DNA from: Nocardioidaceae bacterium
GTDB taxonomy: Bacteria > Actinomycetota > Actinomycetes > Propionibacteriales > Nocardioidaceae
DNA length: 64,000 bases
Assembly: GCA_030447865.1 (NCBI GenBank)
Contig: JAUJOD010000005.1
Span: 41,090 to 105,089, forward strand
Direction: 5' to 3'
The notes under the pieces are model-generated. The model did not search any database. It was not told the DNA's origin and saw only the letters and a program-made list of their open reading frames with translations. A program made the translations under genes and the position numbers. Below are positions 20,448 to 29,771 of this stretch, piece by piece; the stretch's first letter is position 1; each line of letters starts with the position of its first letter.

Positions 20448-23400
20448 GTGTCCCAATCTTCGCAAGAGAGCCCCCTGGCAAGTTTCGGGCCCAACGAGTG
20501 GCTCGTCGACGAGATGTACGACAAGTTCGTGGCCGACCCGGACTCAGTCGACGAGGCATGGCGAGAGCTCTTTGCCGATCGCTCGTCACCAGACCCCACG
20601 TCAGCAGACCCGACGTCAGCCGACCCGACGTCAGCTGTGTCGACCACGGCAGCACCGAAGAAGGCTGGCTCAAACAGCGCGTCGACCTCCAACGGTCACT
20701 CGACGCCGACACCGGCAGCCAAGCAGCCAGCGCCCCCCGCTCAGCCCGCACCCCGTGCTGAGCAGCCGGTGCCGCAAGCCACCGCACCCAGCCTGTCACC
20801 TGCTGCTCTCACGGGGTCCGCAGCTGCCTCGGCGGTGTCTCCAGCGGAAGCGCACAAGGGCGATAAGCCGCAGCCGGCGCGGGCCGCTAGCGCAGCCGGG
20901 CCGGTGCCCAAAGACCAACCGGCCCCAGCCGAGACGTCCGAAGACTCCGAAGAGTCGCAGCGGGTTGTTCTCAAGGGAGCCTCGGCGCGAACGGTGGCCA
21001 ACATGGACACCAGCCTGTCGGTGCCCACGGCGACCAGTGTGCGGACCGTGCCCGTCAAGCTGCTCATCGACAACCGCGTCGTCATCAACAACCACCTCGC
21101 CCGTGCGCGCGGTGGCAAGGTGTCGTTCACGCACATCATCGGGTTCGCTCTGGTGAAGGCGCTGAAGACGATGCCGGAGATGAACTACGGCTTCGAGCTC
21201 GTCGAGGGCAAGCCGAACGTGGTCAAGCCCGCGCACGTCAATCTGGGGCTCGCGATCGACGTACAGAAGCCGGACGGCACCCGGCAGCTGCTGGTGCCGT
21301 CGATCAAGGCGGCCGAGGGCTTGTCGTTCGCTGGCTTTTGGAGCGCCTACGAAGACGTCGTCCGCCGCACTCGGGACAACAAGCTCACGATTGAGGACTT
21401 CCAGGGCACCACGATCAGCCTGACCAACCCGGGGACCATCGGCACCAATCACTCGGTGCCTCGGCTGATGGTTGGCCAAGGGTGCATCCTCGGGGTCGGC
21501 GCGATGGACTATCCCGCGGAGTACCAGGGAGCCAGCGAGGAGACCCTCGCCCGGAACGCGGTGAGCAAGGTCATGACGCTGACGTCGACCTACGACCACC
21601 GCATCATCCAAGGTGCGCAGTCCGGGGAGTTCCTGCGCCGGTTGCATGCCCTGCTCCTGGGCGAGGACCACTTCTACGACGAGATCTTTCGGGCGCTGCG
21701 TATCCCGTACGAGCCCATCCGGTGGGCGTCCGACCTTTCGGCCAACCATGAGGACGAGGTCAGCAAGCAAGCCCGCGTCTTGGAGATGATCCATTCCTAC
21801 CGGGTGCGTGGACACATCATGGCCGACACCGACCCGTTGGAGTACCAGCAGCGCAGCCACCCTGACCTCGATATCGCGACGCACGGCCTCACCCTGTGGG
21901 ACCTCGACCGGGAGTTCGCGACCGGGAACTTCGGCGGTCGGCGCTTCATGAAGCTGCGGCACATCCTGGGCATCTTGCGCGACTCGTACTGCCGAACGAC
22001 CGGCATCGAGTACATGCACATCCAAGACCCCGACCAGCGCCGCTGGATCCAAGAACGGGTCGAGCGCCCGCACGAGAAGCCGCCGCGCGAGGAGCAGCTG
22101 CGCATCTTGCACAAGCTCAACCAGGCCGAGGCGTTCGAGACGTTCCTGCAGACGAAGTTCGTCGGCCAAAAGCGCTTCAGCCTCGAGGGCGGAGAGACCA
22201 CCATCCCGCTGCTTGACGAGATCTGTGCGGCGGCCGCCGACGCCTCGCTCGACGAAGTGACGATCGGCATGGCACACCGTGGGCGGCTCAACGTGCTCGC
22301 CAACATCGTCGGCAAGCGGTACTCCCAGATCTTCCGCGAGTTCGAGGGCAACATCGATCCGCGCACCGTCCAGGGATCCGGAGACGTCAAGTACCACCTT
22401 GGCGCCGAGGGCGAGTTCACCTCCAGCCTGGGGGCGAAGGTCAAGGTGTCGGTGGCGGCGAACCCGTCCCACCTCGAAGCCGTCGACCCGGTCCTGGAGG
22501 GCATCGCCCGGGCCAAGCAGGACCTGCTGAACCGCGGCGCTGAGTATCCCGTGCTGCCGTTGCTCGTACACGGTGATGCGGCCTTCGCCGGGCAGGGCGT
22601 CGTCGCGGAGACGTTGAACCTGTCACAGCTGCGGGGCTACCGCACCGGGGGCACCATCCACGTCGTCGTCAACAACCAGGTCGGCTTCACCACGTCGCCC
22701 TCGTCGTCTCGCTCCTCGCTGTACGCCACCGACGTCGCCCGGATGGTGCAAGCGCCGATCTTCCACGTCAACGGTGACGACCCGGAGGCCTGTATGCGGG
22801 TGGCGCAGCTTGCCTTTGAGTACCGCCAGGCGTTCAACAAGGACGTCGTGATCGACCTGGTGTGCTACCGGCGCCGCGGTCACAACGAGGGCGACGACCC
22901 GTCGTACACCCAGCCACTCATGTATGACCTGATCGAGCACAAGCGGTCGGTGCGCAAGCTGTACACCGAGGCGCTGATCGGCCGTGGCGACATCACGCTG
23001 GACGAAGCCGAAGGTGCGATGAAGGACTACCAGCAGCAGCTGGAACGGGTTTTCGCGGAGGTGCGGGAGGCGAAGACAGCCGACGACTACGTCACCGTGC
23101 CGGAGTACCCCGCCAAGGGGGCGGCAGCCGGCAGCTGCGACACAGCGATCTCGCGAGAGGTGCTCAAGCGCATAGCCGACGCACACGTGAGCGCGCCCGA
23201 GGGTTTCACTGTCCACCCCAAGGTGCTCCCGCAGCTGCAGCGACGAGCAGCCGCCATCACCGATGGGCCGATCGACTGGGGCACCGGCGAGATCTTGGCC
23301 CTCGGATCGCTGCTCATGCAGGGCAGGCCGGTGCGCCTGTCCGGCCAGGACTCTCGTCGGGGCACCTTCGTGCAGCGGTTCGCGACGATCATCGACCGGC

Positions 23401-24296
23401 GTACGGCGGCGGAGTGGACGCCGCTGCAGAACCTCACCGTCGACCAAGCGCAGTTCTACGCCTATGACTCTCTGTTGTCGGAGTACGCCGCGATGGGCTT
23501 CGAGTACGGCTACTCCGTCGCTCGGCCCGAGGCACTCACGCTCTGGGAGGCCCAGTTCGGCGACTTCGTCAACGGCGCCCAGATCGTGATCGACGAGTTC
23601 ATCTCGTCCGGTCAGGCCAAGTGGCAGCAGCACTCCGGCGTGGTGCTGCTGCTGCCGCACGGCTACGAGGGTCAAGGACCCGACCACTCCTCCGCCCGCA
23701 TCGAGCGCTTCCTGACCCTGGCTGCCGACGACGCCTTCACCGTCGCGCAGCCTTCGACACCGGCCAGCTACTTCCATCTGCTCCGGCAGCACTCACTCGG
23801 CCAGAGTCACCGGCCGCTCATCGTGTTCACCCCGAAGTCGATGCTGAAGCGCAAGGACGCCGCATCGCAACCCGCTGACTTCACCAGCGGCAGCTTCCGC
23901 CCGGTCATCGGAGACGACGTCAGCGACCCGGCGGCGGTCGAGCGGCTGCTGTTGTGCTCTGGGCGCATCACCTGGGACCTGCGGTCGGAGCGCCACCGAC
24001 GAGGGGACGACGGCGCGAGTACGGCCATCGCCCGGCTCGAGCAGCTCTACCCGCGTCCGGTGGAGGAGGTGAAGGCCGAGCTTGACCGGTACCCGAACGT
24101 CAAGGAGATTCGGTGGGTGCAGGACGAGCCGGCGAACATGGGGCCATGGCCGCACATGAAACTCAACCTGGCAACCGAGCTCGGTGACATCCCCTTCAAC
24201 GGGGTGTCGCGCAAGGAGTCGTCGGCACCATCGGTCGGCCAGTTGTCGGTGCACCAAGAAGAACTCCGCGCGCTGCTCGACTCGGCCTTCGCCTGA
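20448..24296 (+). CDS. kgd: Multifunctional 2-oxoglutarate decarboxylase / dehydrogenase E1o-E2o
   Basis: Actinobacterial TCA-cycle enzyme of about 1282 residues. An N-terminal anchor segment ([20 protein letters not shown]) is followed by a Pro/Ala linker of about 160 residues. Next is an E2-type succinyltransferase domain with the catalytic [10 protein letters not shown] motif, and then the thiamine-dependent E1o part ([45 protein letters not shown]). The GTG at 20448 matches the family N-terminus; earlier in-frame starts add unrelated residues. The usual size is near 1230, and the excess is in the linker. No lipoyl domain is present, as expected. Activity is probably gated by GarA-like FHA proteins, known for the family. 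Confidence 0.95.
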   Translation: MSQSSQESPLASFGPNEWLVDEMYDKFVADPDSVDEAWRELFADRSSPDPTSADPTSADPTSAVSTTAAPKKAGSNSASTSNGHSTPTPAAKQPAPPAQPAPRAEQPVPQATAPSLSPAALTGSAAASAVSPAEAHKGDKPQPARAASAAGPVPKDQPAPAETSEDSEESQRVVLKGASARTVANMDTSLSVPTATSVRTVPVKLLIDNRVVINNHLARARGGKVSFTHIIGFALVKALKTMPEMNYGFELVEGKPNVVKPAHVNLGLAIDVQKPDGTRQLLVPSIKAAEGLSFAGFWSAYEDVVRRTRDNKLTIEDFQGTTISLTNPGTIGTNHSVPRLMVGQGCILGVGAMDYPAEYQGASEETLARNAVSKVMTLTSTYDHRIIQGAQSGEFLRRLHALLLGEDHFYDEIFRALRIPYEPIRWASDLSANHEDEVSKQARVLEMIHSYRVRGHIMADTDPLEYQQRSHPDLDIATHGLTLWDLDREFATGNFGGRRFMKLRHILGILRDSYCRTTGIEYMHIQDPDQRRWIQERVERPHEKPPREEQLRILHKLNQAEAFETFLQTKFVGQKRFSLEGGETTIPLLDEICAAAADASLDEVTIGMAHRGRLNVLANIVGKRYSQIFREFEGNIDPRTVQGSGDVKYHLGAEGEFTSSLGAKVKVSVAANPSHLEAVDPVLEGIARAKQDLLNRGAEYPVLPLLVHGDAAFAGQGVVAETLNLSQLRGYRTGGTIHVVVNNQVGFTTSPSSSRSSLYATDVARMVQAPIFHVNGDDPEACMRVAQLAFEYRQAFNKDVVIDLVCYRRRGHNEGDDPSYTQPLMYDLIEHKRSVRKLYTEALIGRGDITLDEAEGAMKDYQQQLERVFAEVREAKTADDYVTVPEYPAKGAAAGSCDTAISREVLKRIADAHVSAPEGFTVHPKVLPQLQRRAAAITDGPIDWGTGEILALGSLLMQGRPVRLSGQDSRRGTFVQRFATIIDRRTAAEWTPLQNLTVDQAQFYAYDSLLSEYAAMGFEYGYSVARPEALTLWEAQFGDFVNGAQIVIDEFISSGQAKWQQHSGVVLLLPHGYEGQGPDHSSARIERFLTLAADDAFTVAQPSTPASYFHLLRQHSLGQSHRPLIVFTPKSMLKRKDAASQPADFTSGSFRPVIGDDVSDPAAVERLLLCSGRITWDLRSERHRRGDDGASTAIARLEQLYPRPVEEVKAELDRYPNVKEIRWVQDEPANMGPWPHMKLNLATELGDIPFNGVSRKESSAPSVGQLSVHQEELRALLDSAFA
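20592..20636 (+). repeat. Three tandem 15-base units coding DPTSA
   Basis: Within the kgd linker the peptide DPTSA is encoded three times in succession by near-identical 15-base units. It is part of a low-complexity Pro/Ala/Ser region between the anchor peptide and the E2 domain, and is likely to vary in copy number. Confidence 0.8.
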
Positions 24297-24303
24297 GCAG
24301 CGG

Positions 24304-24477
24304 ATGTACTTCACCGATAGGGGCATCGAAGAGCTGCTTGACCGACGGGGCACTGACGAGGTGTCGCTCGGGTGGCTGGCTGACCGGCTCCAGGAGTTCG
24401 TCGACCTCAACCCGGAGTTCGAGACGGCGGTCGAGCGGTTCGCCACCTGGCTGGCCCGCCTCGATGACTCCGACTGA
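24304..24477 (+). CDS. DUF6104 family small protein
   Basis: 57-residue acidic protein starting MYFTDRGIEELLDRRGTDEV and ending in WLARLDDSD. The sequence fits the actinobacterial DUF6104 family, whose genes commonly sit right after kgd. Function unknown. It starts 7 bases after kgd stops and is probably co-transcribed. No export signal, metal site or membrane segment is seen; it is predicted mostly helical. Confidence 0.8.
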   Translation: MYFTDRGIEELLDRRGTDEVSLGWLADRLQEFVDLNPEFETAVERFATWLARLDDSD

Positions 24478-24511
24478 GACGCCACAGTGACTCCGACTGC
24501 GACGCCACAGT
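24466..24511 (+). repeat. Tandem duplication of a 23-base unit across a gene boundary
   Basis: Two adjacent copies (24466-24488 and 24489-24511) differ at one base (GACTGAGACG versus GACTGCGACG). The first copy carries the TGA stop of the DUF6104 gene. The second lies in the leader and start region of the sulfatase gene and abuts its GTG. Confidence 0.85.
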
Positions 24512-25991
24512 GACCCGGCGGCTCACGACCAAACTAGGTGGACGGTTGGTTGCGGGTCTGCTGCTCCTTACCGCTGTGGGGTTGGCGAGTCTCGGGAAGC
24601 AGGTTGACCCGCCGACGACGGGGCCCAACGTCATCGTGATCATGACCGACGACATGCGGCTCGACGACCTCCAGTACATGCCCAACACGCTGAACCTGCT
24701 GGCCGCTCGGGGTGTGACGTTCGAACAGATGCTGTCGCCGTACCCGCTGTGCTGTCCCGCGCGGGCCCAGTTGCTGACGGGCCAGTACTCTCACAACAAC
24801 GGCGTCCAGGGGAACGCGTGGCCGCGCGGGGGGTACTACAAACTCGACGGCACGAACACCTTGCCGGTCTGGCTGCACGACGGCGGCTACGAGACAGCGT
24901 TCCTGGGCAAGTACCTCAACGAGTACGGCGGCCGGGACGAGTACGAGATCCCCCCCGGGTGGGACTACTGGATGGGTTCGATCGCCACCGTCTACGACTA
25001 CCACCGGGTCACCACCAACCAGGGCGGGCGGCTCGTCACCCATTCCCGCGTCTATCAGACCGACCTCTTCGACTCCCGCTCGACCGACCTGGTCGACCTG
25101 TACGCCGACAGCGACCGGCCGTTCTTCATGTGGACCTCCTACATCACTCCCCATACGGAGTGCGTCGCGCGGACGGTGCCGGAGGATTCTCCGCACACCT
25201 GCTGGGGACCGCCGCCAGCGGCTTACGGCGACGACGGGACCTTCGAGGATCTGGTGATCCACGACGACGCGTCGATCAACGAAGCGGACATGAGCGACAA
25301 GGGCCAGTTCATGCAGAACCTGCCCCTGATCAGCCCTGAGCGGTTGGAAGGTCTTCACAACGCGCGGATCAGCCGGATCGAGTCGCTGCAGTCGGTGGAC
25401 CGCGCCGTCGCGCACCTGGTGGAGCGGCTCAAAGCCACCGGCCAGTACGAGAACACCTACTTGATCTTCACCTCCGACAACGGCGTGCAGCTAGGTGAGC
25501 ACCGTTGGCAGACCAAGATCTTGGGGTACGAGCAGTCGATCCGAGTACCGCTGATCATCTCCGGTCCGGGTCTGCCACAAGGAGTCGTGCGCAGCCAGGC
25601 GGTTACCATCGCCGACCTTGCCGCGACGATCGCCGACATCGCCGATGTTGCTCCCCGGCGGCTGCTCGACGGGCAGTCGCTGTTGCCGTTGGCACGGGGC
25701 GACGTACCCGATGGTCGTGACCGCGTCGTGCCGCTGGAAGCCGGTCCGCGGGACAACACGTCGGAGGGCTGGCTGTACCAAGGGGTGAGAACCGACCGCT
25801 ACACGCTCCTCGTCTGGCGCAACGGTGACACGGAGCTCTACGACCGCCGACACGACCCGCTGCAGATGGTCAGCGTCGCCGGAACACCGGCGTACGCGGA
25901 CGTGCAGCGCGACCTCGAGCGCCGGCTCACCGAGCTGGAGGCCTGCGCGGGCATCGAGTGCAGACAGTGGTATAACGCCCCGTTCAGCTGA
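24510..25991 (+). CDS. Type I sulfatase (formylglycine enzyme)
   Basis: 493-residue alkaline-phosphatase-superfamily hydrolase of sulfate esters. An N-terminal hydrophobic helix (about 10-29) suggests export or membrane anchoring. The metal-binding TDD is at 46-48. The formylglycine motif CCPAR is at 81-85, with Cys81 in the C-x-P-x-R consensus to be oxidised by a formylglycine-generating enzyme. C-terminal FTSDNG and GEHRW add metal and substrate contacts. The GTG start lies at the end of a 23-base tandem repeat, and no clear Shine-Dalgarno is seen. The substrate cannot be told from the sequence. Confidence 0.9.
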   Translation: MTRRLTTKLGGRLVAGLLLLTAVGLASLGKQVDPPTTGPNVIVIMTDDMRLDDLQYMPNTLNLLAARGVTFEQMLSPYPLCCPARAQLLTGQYSHNNGVQGNAWPRGGYYKLDGTNTLPVWLHDGGYETAFLGKYLNEYGGRDEYEIPPGWDYWMGSIATVYDYHRVTTNQGGRLVTHSRVYQTDLFDSRSTDLVDLYADSDRPFFMWTSYITPHTECVARTVPEDSPHTCWGPPPAAYGDDGTFEDLVIHDDASINEADMSDKGQFMQNLPLISPERLEGLHNARISRIESLQSVDRAVAHLVERLKATGQYENTYLIFTSDNGVQLGEHRWQTKILGYEQSIRVPLIISGPGLPQGVVRSQAVTIADLAATIADIADVAPRRLLDGQSLLPLARGDVPDGRDRVVPLEAGPRDNTSEGWLYQGVRTDRYTLLVWRNGDTELYDRRHDPLQMVSVAGTPAYADVQRDLERRLTELEACAGIECRQWYNAPFS

Positions 25992-26011
25992 CCCTTAGCC
26001 CTCTCTCGGAG

Positions 26012-26055
26012 TTGTCAGAACGTAGTCGACCCATAGACCGACTGGAGTCTGACAA
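26012..26055 (+). repeat. Nested-palindrome element, copy E
   Basis: Outer arms TTGTCAGA/TCTGACAA are perfect and extend to 11 base pairs with flanking GAG/CTC. The inner right arm is GACCGACT (two changes). Spacers ACGT and GGAG. It lies between the convergent sulfatase and MDR genes, where it could act as a bidirectional terminator. Confidence 0.85.
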
Positions 26056-26069
26056 CTCTCGAGGGCGGG

Positions 26070-27038
26070 TCAGACGGTGAAGACGACCTTGCCGAACAGG
26101 TCACCGGTAACCATCGCGGCAAACCCCTCACGCGCCTGGTCCAGAGGCAGCACGCGGTCGATCAACGGCCGTGCTCCGCTGACGTGGAGCAGCTCGGTGA
26201 GCTGCTGCAGCTCGGTGCGGGTACCCATCGTGGACCCCTGGATCCGCAGCTGCAGGAAGAAGATGCGCGTCAGCTCGGCGTTCGCTGGGGCGAGACCAGA
26301 CGTCGTACCCGAGATCACCAGCGTGCCGCCCGGTCGCAGTGACTTGATCGAGTGGCTCCACGTCGCCGCGCCGACCGTCTCCATCACCGCGTCGACCCGA
26401 GCCGGCAGCCGGGCACCGGGCTCCAGGGCGTCATAGGCTCCCAGCTCAAGGGCGCTGGCCCGTTTGCGCTCGTCGCGGCTGGTCACCAGCACCCGCAGAC
26501 CAGCCGCCCTGCCGAGCGTGATCAGGGCGGTAGACACACCGCCGCCCGCACCTTGCACCAGCACCGCATCACCTGGCTTCAGCTGCGCCTGCGTGAACAG
26601 CATGCGGTAGGCCGTCAGCCAGGCGGTCGGGAGGCAGGCGGCCTCCTCGAAGCTGAGCGACTCGGGCTTCGGGACGAGGTTGCGACGCGGTACGGCGACC
26701 CGCTGGGCGAGCGTGCCCGGGTGCCGCTCGGAAAGCAGCGACCGCTTGGGGTCGAGGGTCTCGTCCCCGACCCAGTCAGGGTCAGTGATGACCGCGTGAA
26801 CCACCACCTCGTTTCCCTCGTCGTCGACACCGGCGGCGTCGCACCCGAGGATCATCGGCAACCGCTCCTCGGGCAGCCCGACTCCACGCAGCGCCCACAC
26901 GTCGTGGTGGTTCAGCGCGGCAGCCCTGACGTCGACGAGGGCCCACCCGGCAGGCACAGCTGGCTCCGGACGCTCCCCCACCACAAGGCCGGCCAGCGGG
27001 TCGTCCGGATCGATCTGCGCGGCGTACACAGCGAGCAT
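26070..27038 (-). CDS. Zinc-binding-type MDR oxidoreductase (quinone reductase-like)
   Basis: 322-residue medium-chain dehydrogenase/reductase. It has an N-terminal GroES-like domain (ALNHHDVWALRG, LGCDAAGVDDEG) and a Rossmann domain with the nucleotide loop VQGAGGGVSTALITLG. The catalytic-zinc cysteine and histidine pattern of alcohol dehydrogenases is not evident, so a quinone or enoyl reductase role with NADPH is more likely. The substrate is unknown. It converges on the sulfatase gene across repeat copy E. Confidence 0.82.
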   Translation of the reverse strand: MLAVYAAQIDPDDPLAGLVVGERPEPAVPAGWALVDVRAAALNHHDVWALRGVGLPEERLPMILGCDAAGVDDEGNEVVVHAVITDPDWVGDETLDPKRSLLSERHPGTLAQRVAVPRRNLVPKPESLSFEEAACLPTAWLTAYRMLFTQAQLKPGDAVLVQGAGGGVSTALITLGRAAGLRVLVTSRDERKRASALELGAYDALEPGARLPARVDAVMETVGAATWSHSIKSLRPGGTLVISGTTSGLAPANAELTRIFFLQLRIQGSTMGTRTELQQLTELLHVSGARPLIDRVLPLDQAREGFAAMVTGDLFGKVVFTV

Positions 27039-27127
27039 CGCACCAGCCTATTCAGAGCCGACCGCAGCAACCATCCACCCGCGACGTGGCGGCAGAAGTA
27101 CGGCGAACCGCCGCTCACAGCAACCGT

Positions 27128-27457
27128 CTACCGCGACACCGCGGCAGGCGTACGCCGCCGACGCACCGGCGGCCAGACCCGGCAGACCACGCGGGCCACC
27201 ACGTCTGAATCGGCAATGACACCCACGGTCCGAGAGTCGACGCCGCGCATCGGGTTGTCCCCCTCGACCCACCATCCGTTGGCTTCTCGACGGATCGCGC
27301 GCTTGACGGCGATCGGCCGCCCGGGCAGCCTGACCACGACCAGCCGACCAGGGTGTGGCGAGGCGCCGTACCGGACCAGCAGCCGGTCACCCGCGCGCAG
27401 CGTCGGCTCCATCGACTCCCCCACGACCACCGCGAAGCCGAAGGCCGGCTGGTTCAC
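27128..27457 (-). CDS. sodX: Nickel-type superoxide dismutase maturation protease (S26 family)
   Basis: Short signal-peptidase-like protease that removes the propeptide of NiSOD. I took the GTG at 27457 (109 residues) because AGGTGG lies just upstream. The longer open frame runs across the divergent sodN start. The serine nucleophile is in GESMEPTL, the general-base lysine is in PIAVKRAIRR, and GDNPMRGVDSR is the conserved S26 box. Divergent pairing with sodN identifies the substrate. Confidence 0.88.
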   Translation of the reverse strand: MNQPAFGFAVVVGESMEPTLRAGDRLLVRYGASPHPGRLVVVRLPGRPIAVKRAIRREANGWWVEGDNPMRGVDSRTVGVIADSDVVARVVCRVWPPVRRRRTPAAVSR

Positions 27458-27535
27458 CGCACCACCTCGTACGCCGAGTAATGTCGACCCTAGTCTTGCA
27501 AGTTCGAGGATCTGCCGACCGAGAGGAACCTGTCG

Positions 27536-27943
27536 ATGCTCGCCCGCTTTCTCGCCCCAACCATCGAAGTCTCCGCCCACTGTGATCTCCCGTGCGGCGT
27601 CTACGACCCCGCCCAAGCACGAATCGAAGCGGAGTCAATCAAGGGCATCATCGGAAAGGTCGCCGGCAACGACGACCCCGACTTCCGCACCCGAGCGACG
27701 ATGATCAAGGAAGAGCGGGCGCAACTCGTCAAGGACCACCTGTGGGTGCTGTGGACCGACTACTTCAAGCAGCCGCACTTCGAGCAGTACCCTCATCTGC
27801 ACTCGCTGTTCAACGAGGCGACCAAGCTGGCCGGCGCCTCCGGCGCAAAGGGCAGTTTCGACGCCGACACGGCCGACCAGCTCCTCGCCAAGATCGACGA
27901 GATCGCGGTGATCTTCGCCGAGACCAAGCGGGCCGCCGCCTAG
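27536..27943 (+). CDS. sodN: Nickel superoxide dismutase
   Basis: Converts superoxide to peroxide and oxygen. A 14-residue propeptide (MLARFLAPTIEVSA) precedes the nickel hook HCDLPCGVYDPAQ. After cleavage His1, Cys2 and Cys6 bind nickel. Total 135 residues, about 121 mature, normal for the family. ATG at 27536 behind GAGAGGAA. The maturation protease gene is divergent, and the 78-base gap between them must hold both promoters. Confidence 0.97.
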   Translation: MLARFLAPTIEVSAHCDLPCGVYDPAQARIEAESIKGIIGKVAGNDDPDFRTRATMIKEERAQLVKDHLWVLWTDYFKQPHFEQYPHLHSLFNEATKLAGASGAKGSFDADTADQLLAKIDEIAVIFAETKRAAA

Positions 27944-28012
27944 GCAGCGGCCAGGCACACCAGCGCTGACGCGCAAAGCCGGCGAAGTCGGACTCTGGCC
28001 CGGTCAGCCGGG

Positions 28013-28417
28013 CTAGCTCGACGAGACGGTGTCGTCATCCGCGCTGCCGCGGTACAGCAGCGCGGTCGTAGCCGGAGCGAGTACGACCATGAGGACGCCG
28101 ACCGCCGGCACCGCCAGCAGCAGCGCCACCCAGTTGGTGTCGTGCCCGCGAAAGCTCCAGGCCACTCCGAGCTGGATGAGTTGAGCCAGCACGACAGGTC
28201 CGCGAGCCCAGCTGCGAAGGCTCGCCAGTGCGCGAGCGGCGAACGCCAGCCCGACGGCGTACAGCACGAAGAAGGCGCCGGTGGTAAGGGCGACGCTGGG
28301 GCGGTCCTGGTCGAGCCCGGTGAACTCGGCGACGCCGAACGCCACCAGTGCCACTGCCTCGGCTCCCACCACGAGCGCAGCCGCCTGGAGGCGGCGGGTC
28401 GCCGGTGCATCGCTCAC
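28013..28417 (-). CDS. Conserved actinobacterial membrane protein, unknown function
   Basis: 134-residue protein with four predicted membrane helices (about 10-28, 45-66, 70-88, 97-118) and short polar ends. No catalytic motif is visible. Similar four-helix proteins are common near housekeeping genes in actinobacteria. GTG start at 28417. It converges on sodN and is divergent from the long whiB1 leader. Confidence 0.65.
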   Translation of the reverse strand: MSDAPATRRLQAAALVVGAEAVALVAFGVAEFTGLDQDRPSVALTTGAFFVLYAVGLAFAARALASLRSWARGPVVLAQLIQLGVAWSFRGHDTNWVALLLAVPAVGVLMVVLAPATTALLYRGSADDDTVSSS

Positions 28418-28466
28418 CGGGCCACCCTAACGACGAAGCCAGCAGCGCAGAGGGTGCGGAAAGTCC

Positions 28467-28494
28467 TTGCACTGCGCACGCTCGCCGCTACAGT
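28467..28494 (+). promoter_or_regulatory. Candidate primary-sigma promoter before whiB1
   Basis: TTGCAC at 28467-28472 and TACAGT at 28489-28494, with a 16-base spacer, face whiB1 from about 250 bases upstream. The rest of 28495-28661 shows no gene. If used, the transcript has a long leader containing the palindrome at 28662. Confidence 0.4.
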
Positions 28495-28661
28495 TGAGCG
28501 GGGTTACTGCGCGCGTAGGCGTGGCTGTGACCGAACAGACAAGCCGCCAGGGGTTGTGCCCGCCTCAATCTCTTGCAACCATCGATCGCAACGCCGCGGA
28601 GAAAATGCGGCCTCCCCCGTCCTCCCCGCTTGATCCTTTCCGGTGAGGCAGCGGAGGGGAC

Positions 28662-28683
28662 TTCGTGAACCAGTTCACGAAGG
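28662..28683. promoter_or_regulatory. Perfect palindrome, CRP-type operator before whiB1
   Basis: Ten-base arms CTTCGTGAAC and GTTCACGAAG with a CA spacer, 60 bases upstream of the whiB1 ATG. The core CGTGA-N6-TCACG fits a CRP/GlxR-family site. CRP control of whiB1 is established in Mycobacterium, which supports the reading. Confidence 0.6.
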
Positions 28684-28743
28684 CGGAAACAACGGGCGTG
28701 AGGTCGGCCTCTCGTCTGCAAGACGCGAAGGAGCTGCACCGCC

Positions 28744-28992
28744 ATGGATTGGCGCCACCGCGCCGCGTGCCTCGACGAGGACCCGGAGCTGTTTTTCCCG
28801 ATCGGCAACACCGGTCCCGCGATTCTGCAGATCGAGGAGGCAAAGTCGGTGTGCCGTCGCTGCGAGGTGCGCGAGCAGTGCCTCGCCTGGGCGCTGGAGG
28901 CGGGGCAAGACCACGGTGTCTGGGGCGGGATGTCCGAAGATGAGCGACGGGCCTTGAAGCGCCGCAACGCGCGGGCGCGCATCCGCGCGTAG
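28744..28992 (+). CDS. whiB1: WhiB1-type iron-sulfur transcription factor
   Basis: 82-residue redox- and NO-sensing regulator with a 4Fe-4S cluster. Cysteines are at 9, 37, 40 and 46 (AAC, SVCRRCEVREQC), the GVWGG turn follows, and the C-terminus is basic and DNA-contacting (KRRNARARIRA). The sequence is nearly collinear with mycobacterial WhiB1, which is essential and binds the primary sigma factor. A leader of more than 300 bases carries the palindromic operator. Confidence 0.95.
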   Translation: MDWRHRAACLDEDPELFFPIGNTGPAILQIEEAKSVCRRCEVREQCLAWALEAGQDHGVWGGMSEDERRALKRRNARARIRA

Positions 28993-29027
28993 TCATCAGC
29001 GAGGCTGCACATGACATCGAACGTCGG

Positions 29028-29678
29028 GTGAACTTGGCGTCGGTGTCTGAGCTGCCTGCCATCAGGCTTGCCGAACCCGGGGACTTCGAACCGGTGGCCG
29101 CCCTGACCGTGCGCGCCTACGTCGATGCAGGTCTGCTCGGCGCAGACGACGGGTACGTCGCTGAGCTGCGCGACGTGGCGACTCGCTGCGCCAGTGCTGA
29201 GGTCTGGGTAGCGATCGATAGCGAACGCGTCATCGGCTCTGTCACGTTCTGTCCGCCCGGTTCACCGTTGCGAGAGCTCGGGACTGACGGGGAAGGTGAG
29301 TTCCGGATGCTCGCCGTCGACCCGGACGCCCGCGGCCGGGGCGCCGGAAGGGTCCTTGTCGAGCGTTGCTTTCACCGGTGCCGGGAGCTCGGCCTGGCGG
29401 AACTGGTGCTCTGCAGCATGCCGACGATGACCGCCGCTCACCGGTTGTACGAGTCCCTTGGCTTCGCCCGCGACGAGTCTCTCGACTGGGACGTGGATGC
29501 GCAGCTACGGCTGTGGGGGTTCCGGGCGGTCGTGTCGGTGGGAGCGGCGACTCGTCCTGGTCAGCCGACCCCGAGCTTGGGCGCCCGCCCCCGCCCCGGC
29601 AGCAACTCCCAGCCCGGTGCGACAATAGGCGGGCGCACCCAGCCACCTGAAGACCTGTCATCTGAGGAGACGTCATGA
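29028..29678 (+). CDS. GNAT-family N-acetyltransferase
   Basis: 216-residue protein with one GNAT fold over residues 10-150. The acetyl-CoA loop is MLAVDPDARGRGAGRVLVERC, and AAHRLYESLGFAR is motif B. The substrate is unknown. The last 50 or so residues are Pro/Gly/Thr-rich and unlike the family, and look like read-through into the leader of the next gene. The stop overlaps the start of the bL37 gene (ATGA). The GTG at 29028 has no strong ribosome site, and a slightly later start is possible. Confidence 0.8.
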   Translation: MNLASVSELPAIRLAEPGDFEPVAALTVRAYVDAGLLGADDGYVAELRDVATRCASAEVWVAIDSERVIGSVTFCPPGSPLRELGTDGEGEFRMLAVDPDARGRGAGRVLVERCFHRCRELGLAELVLCSMPTMTAAHRLYESLGFARDESLDWDVDAQLRLWGFRAVVSVGAATRPGQPTPSLGARPRPGSNSQPGATIGGRTQPPEDLSSEETS

Positions 29679-29749
29679 GCAAGACCGGCCGCAAGCGACG
29701 CGCTCGACGTAAGAAGAGCGCGAACCACGGCAAGCGCCCCAACACCTGA
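29675..29749 (+). CDS. 50S ribosomal protein bL37
   Basis: A 24-residue, strongly basic peptide that starts MSKTGRKRRARRKK and ends NHGKRPNT. This matches the actinobacterial bL37 family found in the large ribosomal subunit of mycobacteria. A good ribosome site (TGAGGAG) lies 5 bases before the ATG. It overlaps the GNAT stop and converges on rsrA with only 22 bases between. It is easily missed because of its size. Confidence 0.93.
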   Translation: MSKTGRKRRARRKKSANHGKRPNT

Positions 29750-29771
29750 GAAGGCGCGGTCTACCGACTGT

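Noticed and set aside
20796..22571. 591-residue minus-strand frame opposite kgd
   Set aside because: Low-complexity shadow of kgd; no ribosome site and no recognisable domain.
28662..28683. LexA box reading of the palindrome (GAAC...GTTC)
   Set aside because: The actinobacterial LexA box needs four bases between GAAC and GTTC; here there are two.
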